From: Lachnospiraceae bacterium
GTDB lineage: Bacteria; Bacillota_A; Clostridia; Lachnospirales; Lachnospiraceae
NCBI GenBank assembly: GCA_016281675.1
Contig: JAEEJD010000181.1
Coordinates: 1 to 35,365, forward strand
Reading direction: 5' to 3'
DNA length: 35,365 nt
Shown: positions 9,974 through 18,564 of the stretch, piece by piece
Layout of the letters: each line of letters starts with the position of its first letter
Numbering within the stretch: the stretch's first letter is position 1
Notes under the pieces: generated by a model
The model's input: only the letters and a program-made list of their open reading frames with translations
Database searches by the model: none
What the model was told of the DNA's origin: nothing
Made by a program: the position numbers and the translations under genes

Positions 9974-10930
9974 TCAGAACCTCTTTAGCATCCAATCATA
10001 CAGATCATTATACACTATTTCACGATCCGTCTCATTCAGGATCTCATGTCGGTCGCCTTCGTACAGTTTTATGGACAGATCTTTTACGCCCGCTGCCTTA
10101 AACTTTTCGTAAGCCTTTACTGCACCTTTACCGAGTGCTCCGACAGGGTCAAGCTCTCCAGACACAAATATGACCGGGATATCCATATTCATCTTTCTGA
10201 TGTTTGACATCCTGTTGTCAAACCATGTCGAACAGATGAGTATCCTGTATCCGTTAACGGAAAAATCACACCTGTTCATCGGTTTCGACTTATCAAGAAA
10301 CTCAAGCACGTTTTCGGTGTTCTTACTGAGCCAGCTGTTCTCGGGATCCTTGCCCGTGATATCAAACCGCTTATAATTGGAATTGAACATAAGCTTCGGG
10401 ATGAACTTTGACCGGTAATCTCTTCCTTTTACAGCTGCCACGATATTGCATATGATCCTTCCCGCGATAAGTGCCCCGTCCGGCTCTGTTCCCGTGCCCA
10501 TTATTATCGCACCTTTAACATCACCCAGAAGGTGTGATTTTACCGACAGGTATTTGCGGAGAAGATACGAACCCATGCTGTGGCCGAGGATGAAGTAAGG
10601 AATGTCCGGATACATCCCGGTGATCATCTCATAATGGGTGTACATGTCATCAACCATTACATCATCCGGACGGGCGCAGTGCATGATACCGCGGTCCTCG
10701 GAATACTCAACGGACATACCGTGTCCTATATGATCGTGTCCGCAGACGGCAAATCCCTTTTCGGTCAGAAAAGTTGCGAACTCACTGTACCTGTCGATAT
10801 ACTCCTGCATACCGTGGACGATCTGAAGTACCGCCACGGGCCTGCCGTCATCCGGCTCCCACTTTACGGCACGTATGTGTGTGTGCCGCTCATCCTTTGA
10901 TTCAAATCCGTATTCGGTAACCTTAGCCAT
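9974..10930 (-). CDS. Alpha/beta hydrolase, monoacylglycerol lipase / lysophospholipase type
   Basis: A 318-residue protein of the serine aminopeptidase S33 (Hydrolase_4) family, which includes monoacylglycerol lipases and lysophospholipases. Visible motifs are the oxyanion region LQIVHGMQEYIDRY, the HDHIGHG signature, the nucleophile elbow LGHSMGS with Ser118, the acid in SGELDP (Asp261) and the base in EGDRHEILNE (His295). There is no signal peptide, so it should be cytoplasmic. Its ATG directly follows the TAA of the flavoprotein gene, with GGAGG from the end of that gene as ribosome binding site; its own stop abuts the kinase start. Placement after glpK and glpA suggests that it releases glycerol from glycerides. 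The exact substrate cannot be read from sequence. Confidence 0.88.
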   Translation of the reverse strand: MAKVTEYGFESKDERHTHIRAVKWEPDDGRPVAVLQIVHGMQEYIDRYSEFATFLTEKGFAVCGHDHIGHGMSVEYSEDRGIMHCARPDDVMVDDMYTHYEMITGMYPDIPYFILGHSMGSYLLRKYLSVKSHLLGDVKGAIIMGTGTEPDGALIAGRIICNIVAAVKGRDYRSKFIPKLMFNSNYKRFDITGKDPENSWLSKNTENVLEFLDKSKPMNRCDFSVNGYRILICSTWFDNRMSNIRKMNMDIPVIFVSGELDPVGALGKGAVKAYEKFKAAGVKDLSIKLYEGDRHEILNETDREIVYNDLYDWMLKRF

Positions 10931-12421
10931 TTACGCCTCCGCTTCCGAAGTGGCTATAACATCCACTCCCGTACCGCATATATTCTCTATGATAACGTCG
11001 CCCACAACTACAGGCTTTGTTACCTTTACAGCCTTTATGGCCTTTATGATATCATCCGTCAGATCCTTCGGAACGCTCTCTTTTGTCCTTACCGACACAA
11101 CGGGATCAGACAGTCCCTCTGTCATGACGATCGAAGTTATCATACGAACCGGATTCGTTATCTCGGCACGGGCATAAGCGTCGCCGCGATCGCAGCTGTT
11201 ACCCGTAACATCAAGAACCTTTCCGTCCCTGTACGTAACCTTGATCATGCAGCCTGCCGGACACGTTATACACGGGATCGTGCGCACGCTGTTTCCGTTC
11301 TCATCCGTTTGTGTTCCGGTCGGATTGGCCGTGTTTCTCGTCGCGTTCCTGGCCGCAAACTTCTTCATACGCTCGGAATCCGGATCAAGCTTCGGAAGCG
11401 GATCCTCTTCTTTTGCGTCAAACTTTCTTATATACTCAGCCGCATGCGCTCCGGCTTCGGCGGCTTCCTTTGATACGTTATCGACAAGATCGTGAACATG
11501 AAGTACGTTACCGCATGCGAACACTCCCGGGCAGCTCGTCTCAAGATCGTCTGTCACGACGGCTCCGCGCGTTGCTCCCGACATAACAAGTCCCATGTTT
11601 CGCGACAGTTCATTCTCCGGTACGAGGCCCACCGACAGAAGAAGCGTATCGCATTTAACGATCTGCCCTGTTCCGTCTATAGGCTTTAAGTTCTCGTCGA
11701 CCTCTGATATCTCAACCGCCTCAACACGGTCTTTGCCGAAGATGTTAGTGACCGTATGATTAAGAAGCAGCGGTATCCCGAAATCATCAAGGCACTGTAC
11801 TATGTTACGCTTCAGGCCTCCCGAGTACGGCATGATCTCAACGACCATCTTCACTTTCGCACCTTCGAGTGTCATGCGCCTTGCCATGATAAGGCCGATA
11901 TCTCCCGATCCGAGTATGACAACCTCACGTCCCGGATGAAGTCCGTCCGTATTGACAAACTTCTGTGCCGTTCCGGCCGAGTATATCCCCGCGGGACGGT
12001 ATCCGGGTATGTTAAGAGCGCCTCTTGCCTTCTCACGGCAGCCCATAGCCAGTATGACAGATCTCGCCTTAAGATGCTGCTTACCGTATCGGCTGCTGTA
12101 AGCCGTGACTTCTTTTACCGGATATCTCGGATCGTCTCCTTCGACCGGCTGTATATCCATGACCATCGTATCATTCTGATACGCGATGCTCTCCTTTGCA
12201 TCATTCACCATTTTGATGTAACGGTCGGCATATTCGGGGCCCGTAAGCTCCTCCGAAAAAGTATGCAGCCCGAATCCGTTATGAATACACTGACCGAGTA
12301 TTCCGCCGAGCTTACTGTCACGCTCGAGGATGAGAATGTCGTTTATGTGATTTTCTGCAAGCGAAAGCGCCGCAGCCATTCCTGCCGGACCTCCGCCGAC
12401 GATGATCGCATTATAGATCAT
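10931..12421 (-). CDS. FAD/NAD(P)-dependent oxidoreductase fused to DUF1667
   Basis: A 496-residue two-part protein. Residues 1 to about 340 are a pyridine nucleotide-disulfide-type flavoprotein with the FAD fold AIIVGGGPAGMAAALSL, the NAD(P) fold VVILGSGDIGLIMARR and the closing FAD motif GVFACGNVLHVHDLVD. After a linker, residues 380-496 match DUF1667: CITCPAGC (Cys384, 387, 391) and GNSCDRGDAYARAE (Cys410), four cysteines fit to bind metal or a cluster. In many Clostridia, as known from the family, DUF1667 is a separate small protein next to the glpA/glpK pair; here it is fused. It overlaps the end of glpA by 11 bases (ATG inside the glpA tail). Likely role: electron partner of the GlpA dehydrogenase. 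That role is inferred from context. Confidence 0.9.
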   Translation of the reverse strand: MIYNAIIVGGGPAGMAAALSLAENHINDILILERDSKLGGILGQCIHNGFGLHTFSEELTGPEYADRYIKMVNDAKESIAYQNDTMVMDIQPVEGDDPRYPVKEVTAYSSRYGKQHLKARSVILAMGCREKARGALNIPGYRPAGIYSAGTAQKFVNTDGLHPGREVVILGSGDIGLIMARRMTLEGAKVKMVVEIMPYSGGLKRNIVQCLDDFGIPLLLNHTVTNIFGKDRVEAVEISEVDENLKPIDGTGQIVKCDTLLLSVGLVPENELSRNMGLVMSGATRGAVVTDDLETSCPGVFACGNVLHVHDLVDNVSKEAAEAGAHAAEYIRKFDAKEEDPLPKLDPDSERMKKFAARNATRNTANPTGTQTDENGNSVRTIPCITCPAGCMIKVTYRDGKVLDVTGNSCDRGDAYARAEITNPVRMITSIVMTEGLSDPVVSVRTKESVPKDLTDDIIKAIKAVKVTKPVVVGDVIIENICGTGVDVIATSEAEA

Positions 12422-13892
12422 TATCCGTCACCGCCTTTCCCGTAAGGATCTCGGATCCTCGGCCCTTCTTTGTTATGCGCTCCATCGGGATGCCGAGTTC
12501 TCTCGACAATATCTCCATGACCTTCGGATAGCAGAATCCGCCCTGGCATCTTCCCATATTGGCGCCGGTACGACGCTTAACGCCGTCGAGAGTCCTTGCT
12601 CCGAGCGGTCGTCTTATCGTCTCGAGTATCTCGCCTTCGGAGACCGATGCACACCTGCAGATGATGTTTCCGTATGAGCTGTCTTTGGCGATCTTGGCCT
12701 TCTGCTCTTCTTCCGACAGGAACTTCATATAAGTGAACGGCTCCACTTCCCCGGCAAAATCATCGCGCTTGTCGGGCCCGAGTATCCCGCTTACGATCCC
12801 CGCCACCATGACTCCGATCGCGGGAGCAGCCGAAAGTCCCGGAGACTCAATCGCCGCAACGTCAATAAATCCCGGACATCCTTCGATCTCGCCTATGACA
12901 AAATCACCGCGGTCGCCGTGAGGGCGAAGCCCCGCAAATGACGTAATGACTTCCTTCATCGGAAGGTCCTTTACTGCCGATGCGCCGGGTGTGTTAACGG
13001 CCGCCAGTCCCTCGGCCGTCGTGAATGTACCTTCCTTATCGTCAAGATCCGTCGCCGTCGGTCCGACAAGAAGGTTGCCGTGGATCGTCGGGGATACGAG
13101 TATTCCCTTCCCGAGTGCGGACGGCATCCTGAATATAGTGCGTCCCACGTGAGAACCCGCCGTTGTATCGAGAAGGCAGTATTCGCCTTTTCTCGGCGTG
13201 ATCGTAAGCTTATCGTCCGTCATCATGTTATGGAACCTGTCGGCATATACGCCCGCCGCATTGATAACGACCTTCGTCTCAAACGAAACATTTTGATCCT
13301 TGTCGGCGTCAAACTCATCGTATTTGACGGCATCTATCCTGTAACCGCCGTCAATCCTTTTGATATCCGTCACCTCAGTAAGAAGCGAGAAGACGACCCC
13401 GTTGTTGTATGCGCTCTCGGCAAGAGCACTCGTCAGCCTGAACGGGCATATGATTCCGCCGGTCGGTGCAAAGAGCGCACCTACAGTCTCATCCGAAAGG
13501 TTCGGCTCCATCGACAGCGCCTCTTCCCTCGAAAGGATCCTGAGCCCCTCGACACCGTTTGCGACACCGCGCTCGTAAAGCTCGTGCATATGCGGGATGT
13601 CCTCATCGCAAAGAGCGACAACCATCGAACCGTTTCTCGCAAACGGGATCCCGAGCTTTTTTGCCAGTTCCGGCATCATCCGCGATCCTTCGACATTGAG
13701 CTTTGCCTTGAGCGTACCTGTCTTAGCATCGTAACCCGCATGGACGATCCCGCTGTTGGCTTTACTCGTGCCCTCTCCTATATCCTGATTCCTGTCAACG
13801 ACAAGAGTCTTTAAGCGGTACTTCGACAGCTCCCTTGCCGTGGCACAGCCGGAAACACCGGCCCCGATTATGATAACGTCGTATTTTTCCAT
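12411..13892 (-). CDS. glpA: Glycerol-3-phosphate dehydrogenase (GlpA type) with BFD-like [2Fe-2S] domain
   Basis: A 493-residue flavoprotein of the DAO superfamily, expected to oxidise glycerol-3-phosphate to dihydroxyacetone phosphate. It begins MEKYDVIIIGAGVSGCATAREL (FAD-binding GxGxxG), followed by EGTSKANSGIVHAGYDA, typical of GlpA/L-2-hydroxyglutarate oxidase relatives. The C-terminal ~85 residues are a BFD-like domain with Cys412, Cys414 (CRCASVSEGEI) and Cys449, Cys454 (GRCQGGFCYP). The ATG at 13892 is chosen because GAAAGGGA precedes it and it starts exactly at the FAD motif; a longer reading to 14069 only adds sequence that is glpK in another frame. It begins 16 bases after glpK and overlaps the next gene by 11 bases. 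Substrate is inferred mainly from glpK linkage. Confidence 0.9.
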   Translation of the reverse strand: MEKYDVIIIGAGVSGCATARELSKYRLKTLVVDRNQDIGEGTSKANSGIVHAGYDAKTGTLKAKLNVEGSRMMPELAKKLGIPFARNGSMVVALCDEDIPHMHELYERGVANGVEGLRILSREEALSMEPNLSDETVGALFAPTGGIICPFRLTSALAESAYNNGVVFSLLTEVTDIKRIDGGYRIDAVKYDEFDADKDQNVSFETKVVINAAGVYADRFHNMMTDDKLTITPRKGEYCLLDTTAGSHVGRTIFRMPSALGKGILVSPTIHGNLLVGPTATDLDDKEGTFTTAEGLAAVNTPGASAVKDLPMKEVITSFAGLRPHGDRGDFVIGEIEGCPGFIDVAAIESPGLSAAPAIGVMVAGIVSGILGPDKRDDFAGEVEPFTYMKFLSEEEQKAKIAKDSSYGNIICRCASVSEGEILETIRRPLGARTLDGVKRRTGANMGRCQGGFCYPKVMEILSRELGIPMERITKKGRGSEILTGKAVTDNDL

Positions 13893-13908
13893 TGTTTCCC
13901 TTTCGGTT

Positions 13909-15399
13909 TTATCTGGCCCAGTCATTTGTACGACTGACAGCCTTTCTCCAGCCCTCAAGCCTCTCTTTTCTTTCCGCATCTGATATCGACGGAGTAAACA
14001 CCCTGTCGATACTGCAGTTTGCAAGGATGTCATCCCTGTCTTTCCAGAATCCGGTCGCAAGTCCCGCAAGATACGCTGCGCCGAGTGCCGTCGACTCGAT
14101 ACATACCGGCCGCTGCACGGGAGCGTTTGCTATATCCGCCTGCTGCTGCATGAGAAAATCATTTGCGCTGGCTCCTCCGTCCACCCTCAGGGATTCAAGC
14201 TTTATCCCGGAATCGGCTTCCATCGCATCAAGGACCTCATATGTTGAATATGCTATCGACTCAAGCGTCGCGCGGACAATATGATATCTGTTGACACCTC
14301 TTGTCAGTCCGACTATGACGCCTCTCGCGTACTGATCCCAGTACGGCGCGCCCAGTCCCGTGAATGCAGGTACAACATAGCATCCGTTTGTATCCGGAAC
14401 CTTCAGTGCCATCTGCTCGGAATCGGCCGCAGACTCTATAAGCCCCATCTCATCGCGAAGCCACTGTATCGCGGCACCCGCAACGAATATCGAACCTTCG
14501 AGCGCGTAAGTGACCTTACCGTCGATCCCCCACGCTATAGTTGTGACAAGCCCGTTATCGGACCGTATCGGTCTGTCTCCGGTGTTCATCAGAAGAAAAC
14601 ATCCGGTACCGTATGTATTCTTGGCTTCACCTTTCTTAAAGCAAGTCTGTCCGAAGAGTGCGGCCTGCTGATCGCCCGCTGCCCCCGCGATAGGTATCCC
14701 GCCTCCGAAGAACGACTCATCGGTTTGGGCATACACTTCGCTGTTGGGTCTGACCTGCGGAAGCATGCATTTGGGAATGTTCAGTTTTTCTAGTATCTCA
14801 TCATCCCACTCGAGCGTATTGATGTTAAAGAGCATCGTACGGCTTGCATTCGAATAATCGGTGATGTGAACCCGGCCTTTTGTAAGCTTCCATATGAGGA
14901 ACGTCTCGACCGTACCGAAGAGAAGCTCTCCGGCTTCGGCACGCTGCCTTACACCGGGCACATTTTCAAGTATCCAGCGAAGCTTTGTTGCCGAGAAGTA
15001 TGCATCGATCATCAGTCCCGTCTTCTTGCGGATCATGTCGGCAAGCCCTTCTTCTGTCAACTGCTCGCAGTATTCACTCGTCCTTCTGCACTGCCATACT
15101 ATAGCGTTGCAGACAGGCTCTCCCGTATTCTTATCCCAGACTATCGTAGTCTCTCTCTGATTGGTTATCCCTATAGCCGCGATGTCTCCGGCATCTGCTC
15201 CCACCTTGCTCATCGCTTCAACGCATACTCCGAGCTGCGTCGACCAGATCTGCGTGGCATCGTGTTCGACCCACCCGGGCTGCGGGAATATCTGAGGAAA
15301 CTCTTTTTGCGCAACGGATACGGGTTCACCTTTTTTGTTGAACAATATAGCGCGGTTGCTCGTTGTTCCGGCATCTATAGCCATAACGTATTTCTTCAT
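13909..15399 (-). CDS. glpK: Glycerol kinase
   Basis: A 496-residue FGGY-family kinase that converts glycerol to glycerol-3-phosphate with ATP in the cytoplasm. It starts [17 protein letters not shown] (phosphate-binding loop), continues with [17 protein letters not shown] and [19 protein letters not shown], and carries [13 protein letters not shown] and [15 protein letters not shown], all strongly glycerol-kinase-like. Length is normal. Its ATG shares the ATGA of the upstream racemase stop, a four-base overlap that implies translational coupling to the amino-acid transporter/racemase part of the unit. No glycerol facilitator (GlpF) is visible in the window. Regulation by a PTS-linked His was not examined. 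Confidence 0.96.
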   Translation of the reverse strand: MKKYVMAIDAGTTSNRAILFNKKGEPVSVAQKEFPQIFPQPGWVEHDATQIWSTQLGVCVEAMSKVGADAGDIAAIGITNQRETTIVWDKNTGEPVCNAIVWQCRRTSEYCEQLTEEGLADMIRKKTGLMIDAYFSATKLRWILENVPGVRQRAEAGELLFGTVETFLIWKLTKGRVHITDYSNASRTMLFNINTLEWDDEILEKLNIPKCMLPQVRPNSEVYAQTDESFFGGGIPIAGAAGDQQAALFGQTCFKKGEAKNTYGTGCFLLMNTGDRPIRSDNGLVTTIAWGIDGKVTYALEGSIFVAGAAIQWLRDEMGLIESAADSEQMALKVPDTNGCYVVPAFTGLGAPYWDQYARGVIVGLTRGVNRYHIVRATLESIAYSTYEVLDAMEADSGIKLESLRVDGGASANDFLMQQQADIANAPVQRPVCIESTALGAAYLAGLATGFWKDRDDILANCSIDRVFTPSISDAERKERLEGWRKAVSRTNDWAR

Positions 15400-16223
15400 A
15401 ATCTCACATGTCCCTCCAGTACGGGAGAGCCGCTATCGTCGTATGATACCTCAAGCACCCCTCCCGGCTCTTTTGCAACAAGCCTTTTTATGTTCATCTT
15501 TCCGGCAAGATATACGAATGATGCCGTCGTTCCGCTCGCACACGAACTTTCCCAATAACACGTGCCGACGGACGGTGCGTATACGACCGGTCTTATTACC
15601 GTGCGATATACACCCTCCCCTGCATCATCTGCCTCATTTTCATCGTTTTTTTGCATAAGCATAATGCCTGCGCAGTCCGCGCCCAGATCGGTGCACCATT
15701 TCCTTGCGGCATTTTCTATATCCTCATCCGCAAGCGGCAGTTCATCCGTTGTCGCGATAACATGGGATATACCGTCAAACTCGGCAAGAGGCAGGGTATA
15801 TGTATTATTGTCATATTCAAATTTATGTTCTGAGATCTTTACGGGAATCGGCATCGTGACACGGCCGCCGTATACATGATTTGATTCTTGAGTTATGTAA
15901 ACCGATAGTGTGTGATCGCAACCGGTGCAGTTGACTTTTACGATTTTCTCCTCACCGGATCCCATGCCCCGGTCATCGCAATATAGCGCAGCGGCTGACA
16001 TCACGGCATTTCCGCAGAACTCTCCGGCCGCCATCGCGATATCGATCCCTTCGTTGTTGCGACCGATAACATATCCCACCTGCTCGCATTCCCGCTCATC
16101 CTTCATTATTTCCGAAGCGATTCGGGCGCGCTCCGACTCCTCTACCGGAGTCGTTACAAGGATCGTGATGTTTCCGGTAGGATCGATATAGTCATATGCG
16201 ATACTGCCTGTCGTTCTTTTCAT
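15396..16223 (-). CDS. DapF-fold, PLP-independent amino-acid racemase/epimerase-like protein
   Basis: A 275-residue protein resembling the diaminopimelate epimerase fold. Two candidate catalytic cysteines sit where the family's acid/base pair is expected: Cys70 in [14 protein letters not shown] and Cys228 in [13 protein letters not shown]. These motifs differ from the textbook DapF forms (CGNGAR and ACGTGA), so it is probably a relative with another substrate, such as the histidine-racemase-type proteins. The N-terminal [10 protein letters not shown] resembles the family's GN start. It lies 21 bases after the ATPase of an amino-acid ABC importer and overlaps glpK by four bases. The window also holds ddh (26947-27927), whose pathway reaches meso-DAP without DapF, which weakens a lysine role. 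Fold assignment is fairly sure; substrate is unknown. Confidence 0.72.
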   Translation of the reverse strand: MKRTTGSIAYDYIDPTGNITILVTTPVEESERARIASEIMKDERECEQVGYVIGRNNEGIDIAMAAGEFCGNAVMSAAALYCDDRGMGSGEEKIVKVNCTGCDHTLSVYITQESNHVYGGRVTMPIPVKISEHKFEYDNNTYTLPLAEFDGISHVIATTDELPLADEDIENAARKWCTDLGADCAGIMLMQKNDENEADDAGEGVYRTVIRPVVYAPSVGTCYWESSCASGTTASFVYLAGKMNIKRLVAKEPGGVLEVSYDDSGSPVLEGHVRL

Positions 16224-16244
16224 TATCCTGATTTACGGAGTGTC

Positions 16245-17003
16245 CTACTGACTGTAGTTTTGGAGAAACTGTCTGGTCCTCTCCTGCTTGGGATTCCCGA
16301 ATACCTCCTCGGGATCTCCTTCTTCGACAATATATCCGCCGTCCATGAATATGACCCTGTTGGAAACGGCTCTTGCAAAGCTCATCTCGTGTGTGACGAT
16401 GACCATCGTCATCTTCTCCTGTGCGAGCTGTCTGATGATCTTTAATACCTCACCGGTAAGTTCCGGATCGAGCGCACTCGTCGGCTCGTCAAAGAACAGG
16501 ATATCCGGATTCATGGCCAGTGCTCTTGCTATCGCTACCCTCTGTTTCTGTCCGCCGGAAAGCTGGCACGGATACGCATTTGCCTTGTCGGCCAGTCCCA
16601 TCTTGTCAAGGAGTTTAAGCGCTTCACTCTTTACTTCCTCCGGGTCGCGCTTTCCTATAATTACCGGTGCATCCATCACATTCTTTAATACCGAATAATG
16701 CGGGAACAGATTGAAGTTCTGAAATACGAGCCCGAAGTAGTTCTTGACCTTGGCGATCTCTTTCTTGCCGGCATATACCGCTCTTCCTCCTTCGGGTGTA
16801 TGGGCAACGACATCGCCCTTATAACTGATGGAGCCGGCATCGATCTTTTCAAGAAATGTCGCACAGCGAAGCAGCGTTGATTTACCGGAGCCGGAGCGTC
16901 CTATTACGGACACCACCTCACCGCTGTCAACGCTCAGTGATATGTCATGCAGCACCTCGCAGTCTTCGAAGCGCTTCTCGATGTTTTTCATCTCCAGAAT
17001 CAT
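16245..17003 (-). CDS. Polar amino-acid ABC transporter, ATP-binding protein (GlnQ/HisP type)
   Basis: A 252-residue ATPase of the polar amino-acid uptake family. The Walker A loop is [12 protein letters not shown] (about residues 35-46), the Q-loop region is [19 protein letters not shown], the ABC signature is [14 protein letters not shown] and Walker B is [15 protein letters not shown]. It ends with the usual [13 protein letters not shown] and a short RTRQFLQNY tail typical of GlnQ-like proteins. It follows the permease by 11 bases and precedes the racemase by 21 bases, so the transporter is a complete cassette of binding protein, permease and ATPase. The exact amino acid transported cannot be told from the ATPase. 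Confidence 0.94.
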   Translation of the reverse strand: MILEMKNIEKRFEDCEVLHDISLSVDSGEVVSVIGRSGSGKSTLLRCATFLEKIDAGSISYKGDVVAHTPEGGRAVYAGKKEIAKVKNYFGLVFQNFNLFPHYSVLKNVMDAPVIIGKRDPEEVKSEALKLLDKMGLADKANAYPCQLSGGQKQRVAIARALAMNPDILFFDEPTSALDPELTGEVLKIIRQLAQEKMTMVIVTHEMSFARAVSNRVIFMDGGYIVEEGDPEEVFGNPKQERTRQFLQNYSQ

Positions 17004-17014
17004 AACTTAATACC

Positions 17015-17662
17015 TTATGAATAATAATCCATGGATTTCTCCAGGCGGTCCATGATAAATGCGACCACATAGTTTGCCACAAAGTAAAATACACCCGCGA
17101 CGACAAACGGAATGAACGATGTCTCCGATGCGGATATCTGTTTCGCCAGCGAGAACACTTCCTGATACGCAAGCGTGAACGCAAGCGACGTGTCCTTGAC
17201 AAGCGTTATGACTTCATTTGTAACACTGGGAAGTATGGTCTTTACAACCTGCGGAAGGATTATCCTGAAAAAAGTCTGGGACTTCGAATAGCCGAGTATC
17301 TCGGCAGCTTCATACTGTCCCCTGTCCATGGACTCGATACCGCCCCTGTATATCTCCGCAAAATAGCATGCGTAGTTTACAACGAATCCGATTATGATAG
17401 CGGGAAAACGGTATCCTTTGATAGACCATCCGAACAGATAGAACGGTCCGAAATACCACACAAGAAGCTGCAACATCAGCGGTGTACCGCGGATGATCGA
17501 GATGAACGCCTTAACGATAGCCGACAAAACCCTGCTTTTTGATTTTCTCCCGAACATGATTATCATGCCGAGCGGAAGAGATCCGAGCAGTGTCAGCAGA
17601 AATATCCCTATCGTCCGCAGCATACCCGCGAACATTGTTGCAAGCATCGTGGAAAATGTCAT
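17015..17662 (-). CDS. Polar amino-acid ABC transporter, permease
   Basis: A 215-residue HisM/GlnP-type membrane subunit. Hydrophobic segments alternate through the whole protein (for example GIFLLTLLGSLPLGMIIMFG near the start). The family motif is FISIIRGTPLMLQLLVWY and the EAA loop region reads GQYEAAEILGYSKSQTFFRI, which docks the ATPase. Only one permease gene is present, so it probably works as a homodimer. It starts three bases after the stop of the binding protein and belongs to the same transcript. Confidence 0.94.
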   Translation of the reverse strand: MTFSTMLATMFAGMLRTIGIFLLTLLGSLPLGMIIMFGRKSKSRVLSAIVKAFISIIRGTPLMLQLLVWYFGPFYLFGWSIKGYRFPAIIIGFVVNYACYFAEIYRGGIESMDRGQYEAAEILGYSKSQTFFRIILPQVVKTILPSVTNEVITLVKDTSLAFTLAYQEVFSLAKQISASETSFIPFVVAGVFYFVANYVVAFIMDRLEKSMDYYS

Positions 17663-17665
17663 GTT

Positions 17666-18454
17666 TTATTTGCCGAGGCAGAGAAAATCCTTGATCTCAG
17701 GATACTTCTCGCCGATCTTTGCGTATGTTCCGTCAGCTACAAGATCATCAAGTGCCTTGTCGATCGTGTCACGAAGTTCGGTATCGTCCTTGCGGAAACC
17801 GATCGCATACTGTTCACTTCCGAGCATCTCGTCAAGGAACGTATAGTCCTCGGAACCGCTCATAAGATACTGTCCGCTCGTAACGTCGATGGCGATCGCA
17901 TCGATGGCGCCTGCCTTAAGATCGTTGAAAGCGATCGTGTATGTCTCGTATACTTCAAGAGAAGAAAATGTCTTGCACAGTTCTGCCTTGCCTTCGTCGT
18001 CATTGAGAAGGTCGTAAGCACTCGTTGCTGTCTGAACACCTACAGTCTTGCCGGAAAGATCTGCAAGAGTCTTGATACCCGAATCCTTCTTGACCATGAT
18101 CATCTGCGTATTGTCCGAATATGCCTTGGACCAGCAGTAATCATCCTCACGTCCGTTTACCGTAAATCCGGACCATATGCAGTCGCAGCTTCCGGCATTG
18201 AGCTCGGCATCCTTTGCATCCCAGTTAAAAGGCACTGCCTGATATTCCCATCCGAGATGCTCGCACACAGCCTGTGCAAGTTCCACGTCGAAACCGCCCA
18301 TCGTGCCGTCTTCGTTGATGTATGAATACGGCGGATAGTCAAGGTCGAATCCGTGCTTGAAAACTCTTTTTCCGCCTGATGAAGCAGCATTGCCGCATCC
18401 CGCAAGAGATAAGAGAGTTGCAGTTACAAGTAATAAAGCTATGATCTTCTTCAT
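17666..18454 (-). CDS. Amino-acid ABC transporter, substrate-binding lipoprotein
   Basis: A 262-residue family 3 solute-binding protein, exported and anchored to the outside of the cell membrane by lipid. The signal peptide MKKIIALLLVTATLLSLAGC ends in a lipobox with Cys20. The mature part has DLDYPPYSYINEDGTMGGFD and VELAQAVCEHLGWE, typical of polar amino-acid binders, and GKTVGVQTATSAYD in the second lobe. AGGAG lies eight bases before the ATG. It is the first gene of the nine-gene unit running to 6398; a promoter-like pair and an inverted repeat lie at 18511-18545. The ligand is not identifiable from sequence; the downstream racemase makes a D/L amino-acid link attractive but unproven. Confidence 0.93.
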   Translation of the reverse strand: MKKIIALLLVTATLLSLAGCGNAASSGGKRVFKHGFDLDYPPYSYINEDGTMGGFDVELAQAVCEHLGWEYQAVPFNWDAKDAELNAGSCDCIWSGFTVNGREDDYCWSKAYSDNTQMIMVKKDSGIKTLADLSGKTVGVQTATSAYDLLNDDEGKAELCKTFSSLEVYETYTIAFNDLKAGAIDAIAIDVTSGQYLMSGSEDYTFLDEMLGSEQYAIGFRKDDTELRDTIDKALDDLVADGTYAKIGEKYPEIKDFLCLGK

Positions 18455-18510
18455 GTTTCACACTCCTGTATCCGCGAATGAATCGCGTCCTTCACATTTT
18501 TTTGAATCAC

Positions 18511-18532
18511 TTTAGTATGGTAACATACCAAA
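18511..18532. promoter_or_regulatory. Inverted repeat over the -10 box (possible operator)
   Basis: Plus strand TTTAGTATGGTAACATACCAAA is an imperfect palindrome: arms TTT-n-GTATG and CATAC-n-AAA with a four-base centre. It covers the -10 box of the promoter of the transporter/glycerol unit, a position where a bound repressor would block transcription. No regulator gene is adjacent. Confidence 0.5.
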
Positions 18533-18545
18533 CCGCCCGTGTAAA
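18517..18545 (-). promoter_or_regulatory. Promoter candidate for the nine-gene transporter/glycerol unit
   Basis: Minus strand TTTACA (18545-18540), 17-base spacer, TACCAT (18522-18517), upstream of the binding-protein gene. The -35 box matches consensus at five of six and the -10 at four of six positions. No terminator was seen between the M16 protease stop (18565) and this promoter, so read-through from upstream is possible. Confidence 0.5.
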
Positions 18546-18564
18546 CAAACTTAAGCCAAAAGAC

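Noticed and set aside
13893..14069. N-terminal extension of the glpA product
   Set aside because: The added residues are the glpK 3' end in another frame; the family starts at the FAD motif with its own ribosome binding site at 13892.
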